Under the pieces are notes generated by a model that did not search any database, had not been told where the DNA came from, and was given only the letters and a program-made list of their open reading frames with translations. 64,000 bases of DNA from Petaurus breviceps papuanus. Taxonomy: Eukaryota > Chordata > Mammalia > Diprotodontia > Petauridae. Every line of letters begins with the position of its first letter. The stretch's first letter is position 1. Of the stretch, positions 9,705 to 22,082 are shown piece by piece. Made by a program: the position numbers and the translations under genes. The stretch is taken from NCBI GenBank assembly GCA_028583685.1, contig JAMXIF010000003.1, forward strand, positions 58,592,780-58,656,779, given 5' to 3'.

Positions 9705-12510
9705 GAGATTTTCCAACATTCTCCTCCAAACAATTTTAAAATAATGCCACAGATCAAATTTTACCATGGAAGAGCCAACAAAAGATCAGAATGAGACATT
9801 TGTCCAGCCCAAGACAACATAGAAGGATGGAAAGAGAGATATGTGACAGGGGTTGAGGCAAACTTGGAGCCCACATGGATGGAACACCTGTGATGGGACT
9901 AGATGGTGGCAACCAAAGCAGCATCAGCTTCAGGAGCTGTCAAGCCAGAGATGGTAAGGGAATCTAGAAACTGGTCAGAAAGAGATTACAGGGTATTACT
10001 ATGCTAGCAATGTACACAGGAACAGGTGCTGTTTGGCACTTTCAGTCAAGATGGAACAGAATCCCTGAGAGGAAACTTTTTGGCAACTTCACTGCCTATA
10101 GGTACTTCCGGTTCATATTTGAAGAGTGGAGAGGTGCATTTTCAATGAAAAGGGAGGGATAGCCTAGAAAAGAAGTATCATTTCCAATCCTAAGTGATCA
10201 GGCACCATGAGAGACAGTATTATTTCTGGTCCCAAAGGAGGAGGGACCTTGAGGGGCAATATTAAATTCAATCCCAAGAAATCTCAGGCCTTTCCTGGGT
10301 AAGGACCAAAGTGCAGACCAAGAGAACAATCACCATACCTCTACCCAGATTATACCATCTGGGAAGCATAAAAAAATTCCAAAACCCAGAGCTAGTTTGA
10401 AAACAGCACTATGAGAAAGTCTAACATCTGAGGTAGAACTCTCCCTATCCCCACATGGAACATAGTCCAAAATTAATGTGAACTTTAAAGTTTAAAAATA
10501 GATGGGAAAAATGAGTAAAAACAAGAGAAAACAAAACAAAACAACCCAATAGTAAAAAGCTACTATGGTGACAGGGAGATCAAGACACAAACTCAGAAGA
10601 AAATGAAGTCAAAACAGCTGTGAGTAAAGCTGCACAGAAAAAAAAATAGATTAAATAAAATGACTTTCAAAATGAAATAAAAATGGTAGAGGAAAACTTA
10701 GGCAAAGAAATGAAAATTATGAAAAGACACTTAATGTGCTTCGTAAAAAGAGGCCCCCAAATAATGAAGAACATGACACCTAAAAAGTAGAACTGGCCAA
10801 ATGGGAAAAGAGGGAAAAAATTTCATGAATAATTCCTTAAAAATTAGAATTGGGAAAGTGTAAAGCCACAAATAAGCAGCCTTCAACAGGACTGCTGCTA
10901 TGAACACCTTTCAAGGTTCTGATTACATAGTATACTGAGCTTTCTATTCAATAACAAATCAAAGCAAAACATTCATAGAAAATCAAAATACAGCATTCAC
11001 AATGTTACAGCTTATCACAGAAAATCAAAATACAGCATTCACCATGTCATATCTCAACAAATTATCACTAAAATGGCCACATAGTTTTCACCAAAGTGGT
11101 CACATAGTTTTAAACAATGTACATTCATTCAGTCAATCGCAAAATCTTTAATTTAATCACAAAGTAGAAAAGTTAAAGTTCTCCACCGTTGGGTCACAGT
11201 AAATCATAATCTTCTAAGTACACAGTATCCAAGTAAAGTCTTCTTTCAGCTTGACTCAAGGCAGGCTCTCAGTTTCCATGGTTCCTCTTTTATGGTCCCA
11301 GCTACAACAGTCACTGGGGTTCAAAGGCAGGCAGCTCCCAGTTCCTTGTCTAGCTCCTTGTTCAGTTCTTTGTCCAGTTCCTGTTCCATGTTGAAGTTCA
11401 CAGTGTCCAGTCTACTTCAAGTCCTTCACAGTTCCTGTTTCTAGGAAGGCAAAGCTTGACAGAGCCACAATAATATTCATGCACGTTGCCAGCACCATCA
11501 TCAATTCACTATCTGCCTGTGAAATCAACTCAGACCTACCAACAAGGTATGAGAACTCAACACAAATCATCAACATAGAAATCAACACAAACCCACAAAC
11601 AACGTCTAAGATGTCAGCACAAATTATCAGCAAAGTCCCAGGACCTCCAAAATCTTCCTCCAGGACTTCTGTAAACATACAACCAGAAAATTGTCTTTCC
11701 GGGCTTCCAGTAAGGTCTCAGGGCTTCTGTAGAAAATATGACAAACAAATATCAACATAGACAGAGCAAACAAACAGAATGACGTGATACCACAAGTTTT
11801 TTCCTTCTTGACTCTGCCACCACGAGTCCTCTTCTCAGTTCTGCTGTCTCAAGCCTGTTTTTCTCCTTATATATGGTCATTAGCTCCTCCCCTTCCTGTG
11901 CAGGAGTTCATGAGTACTAGGGTGCAAAAGTTGTGGGTTTCACACGTTCTGTTTCTTAACAGACTTGATAGAAGGCTGAAAAGAAACTTGAACTGAAACA
12001 AAGTTTGAACTACTTCTGTGCTTGCCATTATAACAAGTGAAAGTTCCATGAAACATCAGAAAACAATACAACAAAGTCAAAACAATTAAAGAAGAAAATG
12101 TGAAATATCTCATTGGAAAAATAACTGACCTAGAAAATAGATCCAGGAGAGATAATTTTAGAATTATTGGAATACCTGAAAGACATGATCAAAGAAAGTG
12201 TCCACATGTAACATTTCAAGAAACTGTCAAGGAAAACTTCCCTGATTTGCTAAAATCAGAGAGTAAAATACAAATTTAAAGTTATCTTCTGATCACCACC
12301 TAAAAAAGATTCCAAAATGAAAAGTACCAGCAATACTGTAGCCAAATTTCAGAGTTTCCAAAGTCAGAGAAAATACTTCAAGCAGCCAGAAGAAGCCAGA
12401 CATATACCATGGGGTGACAGTAAGGATCACACAAAGATATAGCAACTACCATATACAATGTAAAGAAAAAAGGGAAATATATGACTAATTAAAAGCAGAA
12501 TTCTGGAGAA
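9705..12510 (+). mobile_element. L1 LINE 5' region and ORF1, split by an LTR
   Basis: From about 9715 the sequence matches the 5' region of the L1 at 19943: 'cagcccaagacaacatag', 'gaaagagagat', and later 'tcaagccagagatggtaagg' align with 20081-20235. ORF1-like sequence follows (about 10500-10860), is interrupted by an LTR, then resumes at 12040 with the RRM-start pattern (a 'tagaaaatagatccaggaga' segment, then codons for FRIIGIPE) up to about 12510. The extreme 5' end is missing. ORF1 has no long frame and is dead. Confidence 0.78.
10856..12039 (-). mobile_element. Solo LTR of about 1.17 kb, long family
   Basis: The interrupted L1 frame defines the insertion exactly: AAGTG stands at 10856-10860 and again at 12035-12039, and joining the outer sides would restore L1 sequence. 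On the minus strand the LTR starts near TGTTATAATGGC, has a TATA-like CCATATATAAGG at about 11870, and is 60-75% similar by eye to the LTR at 18541-19620 (for example 'caggaaggggaggag' against 'caggaaggggttgac'). No internal viral sequence remains. A minus-strand frame at 11412-11678 is probably fortuitous. Confidence 0.8.
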
Positions 12511-12739
12511 TAACAATGATCTGGAGAATAACAATGAGAGAGAAGCAAGATAAGAAGGCTTTCTTAAATGAGTGATGCAAAAAAATAGAAAACAATAATA
12601 GAATGGGAAAGACAAGCAACATCTTGAAGAAAATTAGAGATATCAAGGGAACATTTCATGCAAAATATGGTCAGGATAAAAGATTAACAATTAAGGAGTT
12701 TGAAGCTAGATTTTGTTACCCAGAAAGATTTAATATGCA

Positions 12740-13890
12740 ATTATTGTATTGCTTTGCATGATATACGTTTAAGTTTTCTTGGTTATCTTGGTGACATAAA
12801 TCTCCCCTCTCAAAACTAGTCTGTTGTGTAGTTTGATCTGTAATGTGAATGATTACAAATTTATGAAAAAACTTATTACATTGTTTGAACTTAGCCCTGT
12901 ATGGCTAGGAATCTGGATAATCTTTAAGTGCTATTTAGAGATCCTTAACCAAGGACCTATGTTACGTTGAACAGAAATTCAGACGCAAAGATTAATGCAA
13001 GGAATTTTCTCATAATTTTACATCTCAAGCAATCTAAAGACCCCTACCCGGGCCTTCTGACTACTCTTACAGCTGCTAAACCTGTGGGTGTACTCTCCTG
13101 GATCTTCTAAAGAAAACCATTGTTACTGAGTGGATGACAAAACCCTCCAGAGACCTCAAGGTTCATCTAAGAATTCATCATCCATAGAGACAACTGTCCT
13201 AATATTTCATATGAAGGCTGAATATACTGTTCTAGTTTGTTGTTGTTTTTTCTCTTCCCTTTTGTTATGAGCCCAACCACCAAGACCCTGATTCAACTGT
13301 GTGTTGGTATTTTCTCTCTCTACATTCCTGGCCTCCCTCTCTTTTATGCTTTCAAGCAAACAATGACTAGACAAGACCTAATCAACACAATACCTTGTCA
13401 TGGCCCAAATGACCTCTTATAGAATCTTGGCTTTTACCTGCCTCTCCTTTATTGGCCAGAAGGGAAGTGGTTCTTTCAGACCTTTTTCCTTTGTCCAAAA
13501 TGGGGAAATGTCAAGATATTAGAACACCTTCTGGAACTTATGGTCCCTGAGGTCAGGCAAGCACCAATAGTCCCAGACATGAAGGCCTGACTTTTTGTCA
13601 CTAGACAATCTTGCCTCACTGTTGCTGTTATGCCACGTGGTTGTTATTGTGCTTCATTATTATTGCTACACTATACTGCTTGACTATTTGTTTAGCCACA
13701 AATATATAAATCAAGATTCAGCCACACTAAAACATACCGCCCCCCCCCTCAACAAGGGTTGGAGCACCAGAACATGTATTCTTACTGGCAAGCCATTTCA
13801 CTCACTTTGAAAATAAACTTTAGTTTGATTGCTGACTCTTTCGTCTCTATTTGACTCCAGCCACCAATATGTTGATGTCCTGTTCAAACC
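12740..13890 (+). mobile_element. Retroviral 3' fragment (internal end plus 3' LTR)
   Basis: This block separates the two RTE segments. It ends in a plausible LTR (13509-13888) preceded by a purine tract (AAAATGGGGAAA), the usual priming site just before a 3' LTR. The part from 12740 to 13508 should be the 3' end of the internal region, but I recognise no env or pol motif in it. No 5' LTR is present, so the element is a broken, 5'-truncated fossil, probably gammaretrovirus-like (class I) from the look of its LTR. The left edge is uncertain. Confidence 0.6.
13509..13888 (+). repeat. LTR of the 12.7-13.9 kb retroviral fragment
   Basis: Starts TGTCAAGATATTAG directly after a purine tract. It carries a TATA-like AATATATAAATC near 13699 and an AATAAA near 13812, and ends near CCTGTTCA. 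That order (U3 promoter, polyadenylation signal about 110 bases later, short U5) is typical of class I LTRs. The right boundary rests on where RTE sequence resumes. Confidence 0.65.
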
Positions 13891-15002
13891 AGTTGACACT
13901 GGATAATGGAAAAAGCAAGGGAATTCCAGAAAAAAAATAAACAACAACTATGTGAATCACAAGAAATGTGGCAAATCCTCAAAGACACGGGATTACTAGA
14001 TCAGTTTTCTTGTCTGCTGAGGAACCAGCATATGATTCAAGAAGCAAGTTAGAATAGAACATGGAACAACTGATTGGTTTAAGATTGAAAAAGAAGTACA
14101 ACAAGGCTATATATTGTCACAAAACTTATTTAATTAATATGCATATTACATCATATGAAATGCCAAGCTGGTTGAATCAAAAGCCAGAAAGAAGATTGCT
14201 GGGAGAAATATCAGCTTTTTCAGATATGTGGATGATACCACTCTGATGGCAGAAAGTAAAGAGGAATTAAGGAGTCGCTTGATAATGGTTAAAAAAAAAA
14301 AGAGATGTGTAAATGGCGAATTGAAGATTAACATAAAAAAAAAAACCTAAAACCTTTGCAACTGTCCCATCACTTCCTGGAAAATAGAGGAAAAAGAAGT
14401 GGAAGCAGTTTTAGATTTTATATCCTTATTCTCAAAGATCACCATGGATAGTGACTGCAGTCATGAAATTAAAACATGCTTGCTCCTTGGAAGGAAAGCT
14501 ATAGCAAATCTGAAAAGTATAGTAAAAAGCAGACATCACCTTCACAACAAAGGTCCCTATATTCAAAGTCATGGTTTTTCCAATAGCAATGTATGGCTGT
14601 GAGAGTTGGACCATAATGAAAGCTGAGCACCACAGAATTCACACTTTTAAATGGTGGTGCTAGAGAAGACTTTTGAGAATCCGTGGGACAGTAAGGAGGT
14701 CAAATAAGTCAATACTTAAAGAAATTTACTTAGACTGGAAAGTTCAATACTGAAGGTGAAGCTTATATATTTTGGCCACATAATGAGAAGATGGAACTCA
14801 TTGCAAAAGACCCTAATGTTGGGAAAGATTGAAGGCAAAAGGAGAAGGGGATGGCAGAGGGAAATATCAATAAGATGGTATCAACGAAGCTATGAACATG
14901 AGCTTAGAGAGACGTTCAGAGAGGATAGAGGGACCTCTTATGCTATAGTACATGGTATCATGAAGAATCAGACATGACTGAAGGACTAAACATCAACAGA
15001 CC

Positions 15003-16640
15003 AAGCTAACATAATAAGAATGACAATTATATCTAAATAAATTATTCAGTGCCATATCAGTCAATCTACCAAAATTATTTTATGGAGCTAGAAAAAATAA
15101 TAAATAATTTAAATCTGGAAGAATAAAAAAATCAAGAATATCAAAGGAATCCATGAAAAAAAGTAAAGGAAAGCAGTCTAGGAGTTCCAGATTTCAAATT
15201 AAATTACAAATAAGTGAATATGAAAGCAGGTTGGTTCTAGATAAGAAATAGAGTGGTAGATTGGGTAGACTTGGGTACACTTACCCAGGAGGGAAAAACT
15301 ATAGTAATCTAGTATTTGATAAACCCAAAGATCCATACTCTGGGTGTACAAACTCACCATTTGACAAAAATTGCTGGTAAAACTGGAAACCAGTTTGGCA
15401 AAAATTAGGCATAGACCTCACAACATATCCCAACATAATGTCAAAATGGATCAATGATTTAGACATAAAGGGTGATACTATAAGAAAATTAGTTGAGAAT
15501 GGAAAAACTCAGTTTATGACCAAGCAAGAAATTGAGGAAATTGGTAAGTAAAATTGATAATTTAGGTTACATGAAATTGAAAAACTTTTACACAAAGCAA
15601 AACAGTGCAGCCAAAATTAGAAAAAAAAAGGAAACTGGGGAAAATATTTACAGCAAGTTTGTCTGATAAAAACTGCATTTCTCAAACAGATATGGAATTG
15701 AGCAAAGTTTATAAAAATAAGAACCATTCCCCAGTTGATAAATGACTGGAGTATCAGGCAATTTTCAGAAGCAAAAAAAAAAAAGCTATCCATAGTTGCA
15801 TGAAATTATGTTCTTAATCAGTACTAATTGAAGAAATGCAAATTAAAAAAAACACCTCTGAGGTCCTACCTCAAACCTATCACAGGGGCTAATATGACAG
15901 AAAAAATAACAAATGCTACAAGGGATGTGGAAAAATTGTGACACTACTGCACTGTTGGTAGAATAATAAACTAATTTAGGCATCCTTAGGAATGACTGGG
16001 AACTACATCCAAAGAATTATAAATCCCTTCATACCCTCTGACCCAATACCACTATTGTGTCTGCATGTGAAAAAGATCAAAGAAAGGGGAAAAGGACCCA
16101 TTTATGCAAATATTTGTAGCAGCTCTTTTGATGGTGGTAAAGAATTTGAAGTTAAGGGGATGTCAACCAATTGGGTAATATATAAACAAATCGTGCTATA
16201 TGTTTGTGATGCAATATAAGAAATGACAAGCAGAATCATTTCAGAAAAAACCTGGAAAGACTTAAACACACTCATGCAAAGTGAAGTATACATAATAACA
16301 GCCATATTGTGAGGATGATAAACTGTGAAAGACTTAATTACTCTGATCAAGGCAATGATCCACTGTCTATCTCCAGAGAAAGAACTAATGAACTCCAAAT
16401 GAAGATTGAAGCATACTTTTTAAAATTCCCTTTATTTTTTTTATTTTGCTATATTCCTTTTGCAACATGGCTAAATTGGAAATACATTTTGTATGACCTC
16501 ACATATATAATTGAAATCAAATTACTTGCCTTCCCAAGGAAAAGAAAGAGCAGAGAGAGAATTTGGAACTCAAAATCTATAAAAAGAATTTTTTTTACAT
16601 ATAATTGGAAAATATTTAACAAAATAAACTTTTAAAATTA
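15003..16640 (+). mobile_element. L1 LINE 3' end (late ORF2 and 3' UTR)
   Basis: Matches the 3' part of the L1 at 24310-26260: 'gctaacataataagaatgac' at the start, then 'aaaactgctgggaaaactgg'-type sequence near 15370, 'caaccaattgggtaatat' near 16165, and the 3' UTR start near 16370 ('ccagagaaagaactaatgaa'). It ends in an A-rich tail near 16635. ORF2 is broken into many frames. It may be the other end of the L1 that starts near 9705, with a large internal deletion. Confidence 0.85.
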
Positions 16641-18375
16641 TTTACAAAAATTTCAGACTGGTCTTCATCCCTTGGTCTAATTATGAAGTCCTAATGTATT
16701 TAGCTGGAAGGGAAATAGTTTAAATCAAACACATTTTATTATAAATATTTAAATACATAAATTTGGAACAAATTCTAGAGTGTTTTAATGCTATTTACAG
16801 AAATGACTTCTGATAGAATGTTGAAAATATTAACTATTTCATTCTTATTGATTTCTAATCATGCATGAGAATTTTATATTGAGACATCTGAACTGAATAC
16901 TTTACAATTTCCCTCTTAATAAGAACACTTCAGAGAAATAACACTTCACAGCGAACAGTTTTCAGGTTTCCAAGTAGCATTATAGTTATCAAGTGCTGGA
17001 TCTGTTGCAATACTTAGACTTGAATTCAAGATTATCACTTTATAATATAATTTTCTTTGAAGAAGGTATCTGTCATTTTATAACTAAAACTCAAGCTTTA
17101 TTAAAAAGGGATTTCTGCCTCCATATTTGGGTACAAAATGTCAGAAAGCTGGATCAACATAGCTCACAAAAGGTTTCAACCACAGAAATTCATACTTGGT
17201 TGATTCATTTTGCTAATGCTGTTAAAAAAAATCCCAACACCCTTCAGCTCCCCATCTAACATTCTAAACTCTTTTTTCCTTCTTGTGCAGATGATTGGTG
17301 GCTTTTTTCATATGATAAACTGAGGAAAACTGATTATACTTTCTCTCCCACTCATCCCACTGCATCTCACAGAAATTGTCCTTTCCTCATTTTTTTTAGC
17401 TCTCCCACATTTTCCAGAGTTACTATCTCTTCTTGTTATCTGTTCAACTCTCTCTTCTCTCACTATCTAGTGGATTACCTTGATTTTAAACTTTTCTCCA
17501 CTACCTGCCATATTCCTAGTTTAACTTTTACTATGCTGACTCCTACCCAGCTTTTCTAACTTTAGTTTTGCCTTCCTTAAAATAATCCTGTTTAACAATG
17601 TCAAAATCACCTGTAAATCTGGCCTGGTTTAGGCATGTCCTGTTCAGGCATCATGGATGCTTGTGTTCCCTATCACATGGATGATGATAAACTCCTTTGA
17701 CTGACTGCCTTTGTCTCTAAAGCTGGCCAGACTGAGTTGATCACTGTTTTTAGCTGCTTACCCCAAACCCTACTCCCTTTCTGCTGTGTCTTTTATGGGA
17801 CTCTTAGCAGCTTTATCCAATGGGTGAAGATCACAGTTCACCCACCAAAAGGCGTATAATGAACTAAACCAAGGAAAGGAGAAGGACTTTACTTCCCTTA
17901 CTCCCTTCTTTTTTACCTAGACTCTGAGGAATAAGCAGGGAGGATGTTTGTTTTTGTTCTGTGATTTTGTCCACCTCGGTTGTAAATGTTAAAAGTCATC
18001 TCCACTGAAAACTGAACTAAACTATGAACCTAATCCTCTTCTCCTACCAAGAAATTGAGTTGGTACAGAAAAGGATGGGAATCATGACTCCCATGTTAGA
18101 GAGAGTAAGTTTTTATTTTGTAATTATATCTTTTAAAGTAAATTAATATGGTGTAAAAGATAATCTATCAGTAGTTAAATAGAACTGGGATGCAGGTAAT
18201 ATACATCCTGCTCTTAGGGGAACACCATGGTGGAGACTAGAGTCAAAGGCAGAGAGCTTAAACATGTCTTAAGGGTAATAGAGGAGGGAAAAACATTTTG
18301 GGTACCAAAGAACCCTGGTGGGGAATGGATGAAATGTAATCTACCTGTCCTTTCAGACAATAAAGGACAAGATGG
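16641..18375. other. Unassigned sequence
   Basis: No gene, RNA or named repeat recognised. The region 17280-18060 is somewhat richer in C and T and could hide an old LTR or other repeat, but I see no paired ends. Short frames lack domain motifs. Confidence 0.5.
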
Positions 18376-18540
18376 TCTGTGTCACACATCTCTACATACA
18401 TTTTCCACTATCTTATTCCTCTTCTCAAAAAACTGTAATGGTTCACTACATTCTTCCACCCAAGATCCAATATATTTTAACTGGTTTTCAAGGCTTTTCA
18501 TAATCTGGCAGCATTTATTTGCCTAACTTCATGTAATGTC
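18376..18540 (+). mobile_element. L2 LINE fragment
   Basis: The run 'aactgtaatggttcactaca' followed by 'caaggcttttcataatctgg' matches the L2 3' region segment usually reading 'aaggccctccacaatctggc'. Old and diverged, truncated on the right by the following LTR. Confidence 0.65.
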
Positions 18541-19620
18541 ATGCATAGAAGTTTTCCAGAAGAACTGCTACTGTGAACAGCTTTTTTAAAGGTTCTGATT
18601 ACTCAGTATAGTGATCACTCTATTCCATAACAAAAGCAAAACATCCATGGAAAATCAAGGTACAGCATAATTCCAAATACAACATTCACCATATTTCAAC
18701 TTATCACAGAAAATCACAATATTCACAACATAGTCTCAAAGTAAAATAGTCACTCTTAAGTTAATTCAATCAGTCACAAAATAGACACTTAAGTTAATTC
18801 AATCAGTCACTTATCAGTAGAATCAAATTACACAGTCAAAGTCTTCCACTCTTGGGGCAAAGTCTTGATTAACTCAATCAGTCACTAATCAGTAACAATA
18901 GTCAAAGTACTCAAAGTACAAATCAGTCACTTATTCAGCAAAGTCTTACTAAGTATCATACACAAAACCCTCCACCCTTTAGTTCATTAGTAAACTATAA
19001 TTCCATAATTACTCAGTACCCAAGGAGAGGTCTTTTCTCCATCTTGACTTGGGGCCTGTTCTCAGATTCCCTGGATCCCCTTCCATGATTCCAGATTCTA
19101 CCTGGATTCAATGGCAGACAGCTTCCAGTTCTTTGACCAGCTCTCTGGGGAGATCCTGCTCCACATTGGCATTCACAGGGTCTGGTCCATGTCAGCTCCT
19201 TCACAACTTCTGCTCCAAGAAATTCAAGGCTCAACAAAGCCACAAACAAACAAAGTCTCAGCATCCTGGTCATCCTTCAGTCACCTGGGCTCCTGGCTCC
19301 TGGGCTCCTGGGCTTCTGGCTCCTGCCTCCTAGGCTCCTTGGATCCTGTTCAGAAGAAGCCCCACCAAGACAAGTTTTCAGGACTCAGTTCTCCATTCTT
19401 CTGTAGCTGTTCTACCACCAGATCTTGGTCTCAAGGAAATTCTGACTGTGCTTCTCTGAGGCTTTTTCTTATATACACAGTATTACCTACTTCACTTCTT
19501 TCTGTCAACCCCTTCCTGTTACATCAGTTAAGAAGAGACAGGAATTCATACCTTCTGTTCCCCCCATCAGAGGCTTGGTCAGTTACTAAGTGTTAAGTAC
19601 CTGCTACTTTTGCCAACACA
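18541..19620 (-). mobile_element. Solo LTR, second copy of the long family
   Basis: Co-linear with the LTR at 10861-12034 over most of its length: 'aaggttctgattactcagta' against 'aaggttctgattacatagta', 'agcaaaacatccatgg' against 'agcaaaacattcatag', and 'cttccagttctttgacc' against 'ctcccagttccttgtct'. On the minus strand a TATA-like GTATATAAGAAAAAGCC lies near 19475. The minus-strand start is probably TGTTGGCAAAAG at 19618. Compared with the first copy it has several insertions and deletions, including CTCCTGGG-type repeats near 19290-19340 and GTCACTTATCAGTA-type repeats near 18760-18930. No clean target duplication was found. A broken, old fossil LTR. Confidence 0.75.
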
Positions 19621-19942
19621 AAGGGATCTTCAAATTCAAAATTACATTACCATTATACTTCATTAGTCAGTACTTCCCTACCTATACTCTTTGTTCATGT
19701 CAATTTAGACTCTTCTTTGTTCCACAAATATTTTATTTCCTTTCGTGTATACATGTTTTCTTTTATATGATTGCTCAACCTTAGTCTGGATGCCATCTCA
19801 AATACAATATAGTAAAGGCAGAACTCCTTGTCTCCCTTTCCTACCACTCAATTTCCACATCACTATAAGGTGTCTTCTATGTTACATTCCCTAAAAGCCT
19901 AAGATCACAAATTAATCCTGAGTATTTACCTTTTATGACTTG
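19621..19942. other. Unassigned stretch before the L1
   Basis: Contains a pyrimidine-rich segment near 19790-19930 that may be L2-derived ('ggcagaactccttgtctccc'), but the match is too weak to call. No gene seen. Confidence 0.4.
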
Positions 19943-20939
19943 CAGGGGCAGAGCCAAGATGGCAGAGTAGAGAAGCACTTAGCCAAATTCTCCCATTTCA
20001 CTCCAAATAATTTTAAGATAATACCGTGAATCAAATTCTGAAATGGCACACAACAAAACGTCATAGTGAGACATTATTCCAGCCCAAGACAACATAGGAG
20101 GTCAGAAAGAGAGATTTTTGATATAAGGGAGGAGAGTGACCCAGAGGCCACATGGAGGAAATGCAAGTGGTGAGAGTAGGTGTTGGTGCCAGAAGCAGCA
20201 GTAGGTGGAGCTCTCAAGCCAAAGACAGTAAGGAAACCTGGCAATTGATGAGAAAGATGTTACAGGTTAACATAGCAGAAAAACAAAGAGAGGGGAAGAA
20301 TAGGGGAAATTATCTCACATAAAGTATGTATGGAAGGAGGAGCTTTTTTAGTAGAGGGGGCAATTGTAGTGGCGGCGTATGGGGGCAAAGCTTGAACCTC
20401 ACTCACATCTTAATAGTCTCAAAGTTGGAATAACATACAAACTCAGTTGGATATAGAAATCTATCTTACACTATAAGGAAGTACAAGAGGAAAAGGATAA
20501 GAAAAATGAAAGTGATGATAAAAGGGTGGCTAGATATAAGAAGCAGTGATCAGAAGTGAAACAGACTTTAAAGGAGGGACAATATAAAGAGAAGGAGAAA
20601 AGGAAGAAAATAGGATGGTGGGAAATAGAGTTAACAATCATAACTATGACTGCAAATGGGATGAACTTACCCACAAAATGTAAGTGGATAGCACAACAGA
20701 TTAGAAACCAGAACCTGACAATATGTTATTTATGAGAAACACACTTGAAACAGAAAAAACATACACAGAGCTAAAATAAGTGGCTAAAGCAGAATCTGTT
20801 GTGCTCCAGTGAAGAAAAAAGGCAGAAATAGAAATCATAATCTCAGACATAAGTAAATTAGTGGAGAATAGAAAAAAAGTACCTCTCAGATCTATGGATA
20901 AGGAAACAATTTATAATCAAATAAGAGAAAGAGAAGAAT

Positions 20940-22082
20940 TGTAATATTAAGGGAGTTTGAAGATCTTCCCTGTTCCTTAATGTAACAGTAAGCACCCTAG
21001 CATACATAGGATGGCTGTTAGCACAGGTTCCTAGATCTGCTTTTCTAAAGGAAAACAACTCAAAATGGATTAACAATCTTGCTTTAATCAAACATATGCC
21101 ATTCACCTAGTTCAGGGGAAAAAGGTCAGCACCCCAAACTTCACAGAACACAAACACAGGTTACAATAAGACAACAAATACTGTCTGACAATTATATCCA
21201 TATCTAGATAAGAGAGAGGGAAGCACCAGCATCTGGGTTTTCAAAGCTGGGGGGGGCTCAATGGCTGCCCAGAGTCTCATCTGGTCAAATCACACAACTA
21301 TTCTCAAAGTGAGCCCCAAAACAAAACCTCACACCAGGGCATATATAGCCTTCTCCTGGCTCAGAGAATGTAACAACCCTCTTGATTCACTGCCCAATCA
21401 CAAAGTAACAAGGTGTGGGCATTCCTGAAAAACAAGCCTCTCACCACAGGATCCAGGTGACCACATTCAGCCCATTAGGGGGCAGAGTGTATATTTCAAA
21501 TCAAGGAAGGTTCTCAGAGTTACTTAAGCCTATCAAAGGGCCTAGGGGCAGGGAAGATCTTCAGATTCTCATTCCCATAACACTTAATGTATCTATGGGA
21601 ATTTGAAGATCTTCCCTGCCCCTCAATAGCCTTATGTGATGACATGGAGCCCATGGGGGAAGAAGCTTTTTGAACAGGCAAAGCAGGAAGGGTGGAGCAC
21701 GAAGTGAGAGGGTGACTTAGCTGGGAGAGAGAGAGAGTAGGCAGAGCAGGCAGAGGTGCTTGTGTGAATGAAAGACGAATAATTTTTGCCTGGGGGAACT
21801 TGTTTTGTGGGAAGGACTAATGGAAGGAAGGCTTGGGATATTTGTATTTCCTGCATTGGTGACCTGTGTGGACTTCATCTTAAAAAGAATGCTTGGGGTG
21901 TAGGTGCTCCCTACATTGGCAATGTATATAGACTTCTTTGTTATAATGATGGATTTGGCTTACTGGTGTTTGAATAAAATGTCTTGGTTTCATTTCATCT
22001 TCAAGGAAGAGAGTTGCTATATTTTGCCATTCAAACCTGGGAATATGCCTGCATATTCATAGCAACTGTTGTGGATATCACA
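20940..22082 (+). mobile_element. LTR (plus strand) containing another LTR
   Basis: The left end TGTAATATTAAGGGAGTTTG and the following AAGATCTTCCC match the start of the short LTR family. After the inserted LTR the sequence continues through 21588-22082, with AATAAA at about 21973 and an end near GTGGATATCACA. The start motif occurs twice (20946-20978 and 21597-21628), suggesting a tandem duplication of about 40 bp at the LTR start. A clean outer target duplication was not found, so the right boundary is approximate. Solo LTR fossil. Confidence 0.6.
20976..21587 (-). mobile_element. Solo LTR, short family, nested in an opposite-strand LTR
   Basis: The LTR proper is 20981-21582. It is flanked by CTTAA on both sides (20976-20980 and 21583-21587). 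It aligns with the copies at 1324 and 44763 over 'aggaaaacaactcaaaatgg', 'aaggtcagcaccccaaactt', 'agcatctgggttttcaaagc' and 'tatatagccttctcctggct'. It is longer than the sisters by about 50-90 bp, mainly from an extra segment near 21440-21535. Its orientation is opposite to the LTR it sits in. Confidence 0.87.

Larger units (their letters stand above)
12515..14995 (+). mobile_element. RTE/BovB-like LINE, interrupted
   Basis: Two blocks match the BovB/RTE open reading frame as I remember it. Block one (12515-12700) includes 'agaatgggaaagacaagc' and 'aagaaaattagagatatcaa'. Block two (13900-14995) includes 'aagggaattccagaaaaa', a reverse transcriptase catalytic segment coding RYVDDTTLMAES (YVDD at 14225-14236), and the tail 'atgaagaatcagacatgact' that corresponds to the BovB 3' end. 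The reverse transcriptase frame is broken by several changes. The gap between blocks is filled by a retroviral 3' fragment. This LINE class is the likely partner of the RTE-tailed SINE at 32953-33203. Confidence 0.85.

Noticed and set aside
11412-11678. A minus-strand frame with a hydrophobic end somewhat like the ERV leader at 57.3 kb
   Set aside because: The similarity (CMNIIVALSSFAF against CANIITTLMAFTF) is short and of low complexity. The region is explained as LTR sequence, and I could not extend the match.
19111-19596. A 161-residue open frame, the longest outside LINE and ERV sequence
   Set aside because: It lies entirely within the solo LTR at 18541-19620, on the strand opposite to the LTR, with Ser/Leu/Trp-rich repetitive content from local repeats and no domain motif.
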